From NCBI RefSeq assembly GCF_004348265.1, contig NZ_SMNT01000054.1, forward strand, positions 1-37,710: DNA of 37,710 bases, written 5' to 3'. This document shows positions 36,950-37,710 of the stretch, piece by piece. Position 1 is the first letter of the stretch, and every line of letters starts with the position of its first letter. The notes below the pieces were generated by a model. The model was not told the origin of the DNA. It saw nothing but the letters and a program-made list of their open reading frames with translations, and made no database searches. The DNA is from Methylobacterium segetis (GTDB taxonomy: Bacteria > Pseudomonadota > Alphaproteobacteria > Rhizobiales > Beijerinckiaceae). The translations under genes were made by a program, and so were the position numbers.

Positions 36950-37185
36950 CGGCGGGGCTCCAGGGGCAGGAGATGTCTCGAACGGTCAGCCAAGGAGCGC
37001 TCTCCGGTGCATTCGCGCCGCGTCAACGCAAAGGCAGGGAAGAGGTCCGACATCACGGTCGACGCCTCGACCGCCAGAGGGGCCCGGACCCGGGTTGTCG
37101 ACGAACTTGGTTGCCCGCGCCCCGAACTCAAGGGTGCGCCGCCGCGGAAATGCAGGGATCGGCATCACGATACGGGGCGGAGCAC

Positions 37186-37300
37186 GTGGATTTCCCCGGC
37201 CATACGCGGCGGGCCGCGTGGATTCTCGGGCGATAGGCGGCAGGCCTGGATTCTCGGGCGATACGCGGCGAGCCGCGTGGATTCCCGGGATTACGGGCAG
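37186..37300. repeat. Imperfect tandem repeat of about 30 bp with internal dyads
   Basis: Units start near 37186, 37218, 37247 and 37277. The shared core is GTGGATTCTCGGGCGATACG followed by CGGCGAGCCGC, with unit lengths of about 29-32 bases; the first and last are diverged. GCGGC...GCCGC arms within units can form small hairpins. Degenerate units and lack of constant repeats with unique spacers argue against CRISPR. Confidence 0.75.
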
Positions 37301-37370
37301 AGCGTCGCGGGAGCCTTGCTCCGGTGGGCGGGCGCGTGGCATGCCATCGGGCGTCAGGCTCGCGCCTCGT

Positions 37371-37397
37371 GGAACCCTCCGCACCTCCGGCGGCGTT
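37371..37397 (+). promoter_or_regulatory. EcfG-type (general stress sigma factor) promoter
   Basis: GGAAC (37371-37375), 18 bases, CGTT (37394-37397). This matches the GGAAC-N18-CGTT pattern of PhyR/EcfG-controlled promoters in Methylobacterium and other alphaproteobacteria. It points at the gene starting at 37478, giving a leader of about 70 bases. Confidence 0.6.
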
Positions 37398-37477
37398 TCT
37401 CCCGGCTCGGGAAGCGGCCCGGCCGGTCAGAACCTTCCGGCACCCCGTCTCCGTCGCCTCGCGACCCGGTGATCTGC

Positions 37478-37710
37478 ATGCGCTCTCTTCTCCCTACCGT
37501 CTCCGCCGCCGCGCTGCTCGGCACCCTGCTCTGCGCGGGCGAAGCCGGGGCGCAGCCGGGCTGGGTCGACCCGCCGAGCAAGGCCGCGAAGCCGGCGCCC
37601 GAGAGCGCGGCACCCAGATCCGCGACGCCCCCTGCCTCCGCGCCGCAGGCCGCGAGCCCGGAGGTCGAGCCCGAGGCCGCCGAGGCGGCGCCCCGCCGCC
37701 GCGCCGAGCG
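37478..37710 (+). CDS. Secreted protein, N-terminal part (3' end off window)
   Basis: 77 complete codons are visible. They encode a signal peptide (SLLPTVSAAALLGTLLCAG, cleavage near AGA-QP), then QPGWVDPPSKAA and a long Ala/Pro/Glu-rich, probably disordered linker ending in RRRAER at the window edge. Any folded domain lies beyond the window, so no function can be given. Cys19 sits inside the hydrophobic core rather than in a lipobox, so a lipoprotein is unlikely. The upstream GGAAC-N18-CGTT element suggests expression in the general stress response. Confidence 0.75.
   Translation, partial: MRSLLPTVSAAALLGTLLCAGEAGAQPGWVDPPSKAAKPAPESAAPRSATPPASAPQAASPEVEPEAAEAAPRRRAE

Larger units (their letters stand above)
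36950..37477. other. Right-hand intergenic region (528 bases)
   Basis: Separates the lipid-kinase gene from a divergent secreted-protein gene. Bases 36970-37180 show nothing I can assign. Bases 37186-37300 are an imperfect tandem repeat, and 37371-37397 hold a likely stress promoter. The short open frames here have shadow composition. Confidence 0.6.

Noticed and set aside
37186..37300. The right-end repeats as a CRISPR array
   Set aside because: Units are imperfect, vary in length and have no unique spacers between constant repeats; no cas genes are present.

Overview
The window reads as a piece of a Methylobacterium-like alphaproteobacterial (Hyphomicrobiales) chromosome. The base composition is very GC-rich by eye and coding density is high. 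Gene order matches the origin-proximal cluster of alphaproteobacteria: hemE-hemJ, rho-mnmE-mnmG-rsmG-parA-parB, and holA-lptE-leuS. The genus is inferred from composition, gene order and protein similarity recalled from memory; no search was run.

Layout. 1-2.2 kb: the 3' part of hemE, hemJ, a small secreted LprI-like protein and a reversed-order HigB/HigA-type toxin-antitoxin pair. 2.2-6.0 kb (minus strand): hisS-hisZ-hisG. 6.3-8.9 kb (minus): a DUF3429 membrane protein, an MFS transporter and secB. 9.3-12.0 kb (plus): a Tim44-domain protein, an MltA murein transglycosylase and an Smr-domain protein. 12.3-19.5 kb (plus): rho, mnmE, mnmG, rsmG, parA, parB; the last four are translationally coupled or tightly spaced. 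19.5-24.8 kb (minus): an exported intradiol dioxygenase, then holA, lptE and leuS. 25.0-28.3 kb: yggS, a divergent MarR regulator/MFS transporter pair and an L,D-transpeptidase. 28.6-32.8 kb (plus): an OmpR-type response regulator, a degenerate cyclic-nucleotide-binding protein, dapD, an alpha/beta-hydrolase-fold protein and a class A acid phosphatase. 33.0-37.0 kb: a TonB-dependent siderophore receptor, convergent with a lipid kinase/TerC pair. The last 0.5 kb holds an imperfect tandem repeat and the start of a secreted protein.

How the genes fit together. The core is a chromosome-maintenance and translation neighbourhood. ParA/ParB act with parS; a perfect 16-bp parS lies inside rsmG and a second, imperfect one inside leuS. 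MnmE and MnmG together modify wobble U34 of tRNA, and RsmG methylates 16S rRNA. HisS, HisZ and HisG share histidine metabolism. SecB, the Tim44 protein, MltA, LptE and the L,D-transpeptidase serve the envelope.

No single obviously new multi-gene system is visible. The observations most worth a second look are smaller: an in-frame 30-bp tandem repeat in hemE at a substrate-contacting loop; the second parS-like site in leuS; three copies of a ~115-bp palindromic intergenic element; a run of repeated in-frame start codons at the 5' end of yggS; three palindromes packed into the marR/MFS promoter region; a probable general-stress (EcfG-type) promoter at the right edge; and two proteins that lack a key family residue. 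No tRNA, rRNA, CRISPR array, insertion sequence or prophage was seen.
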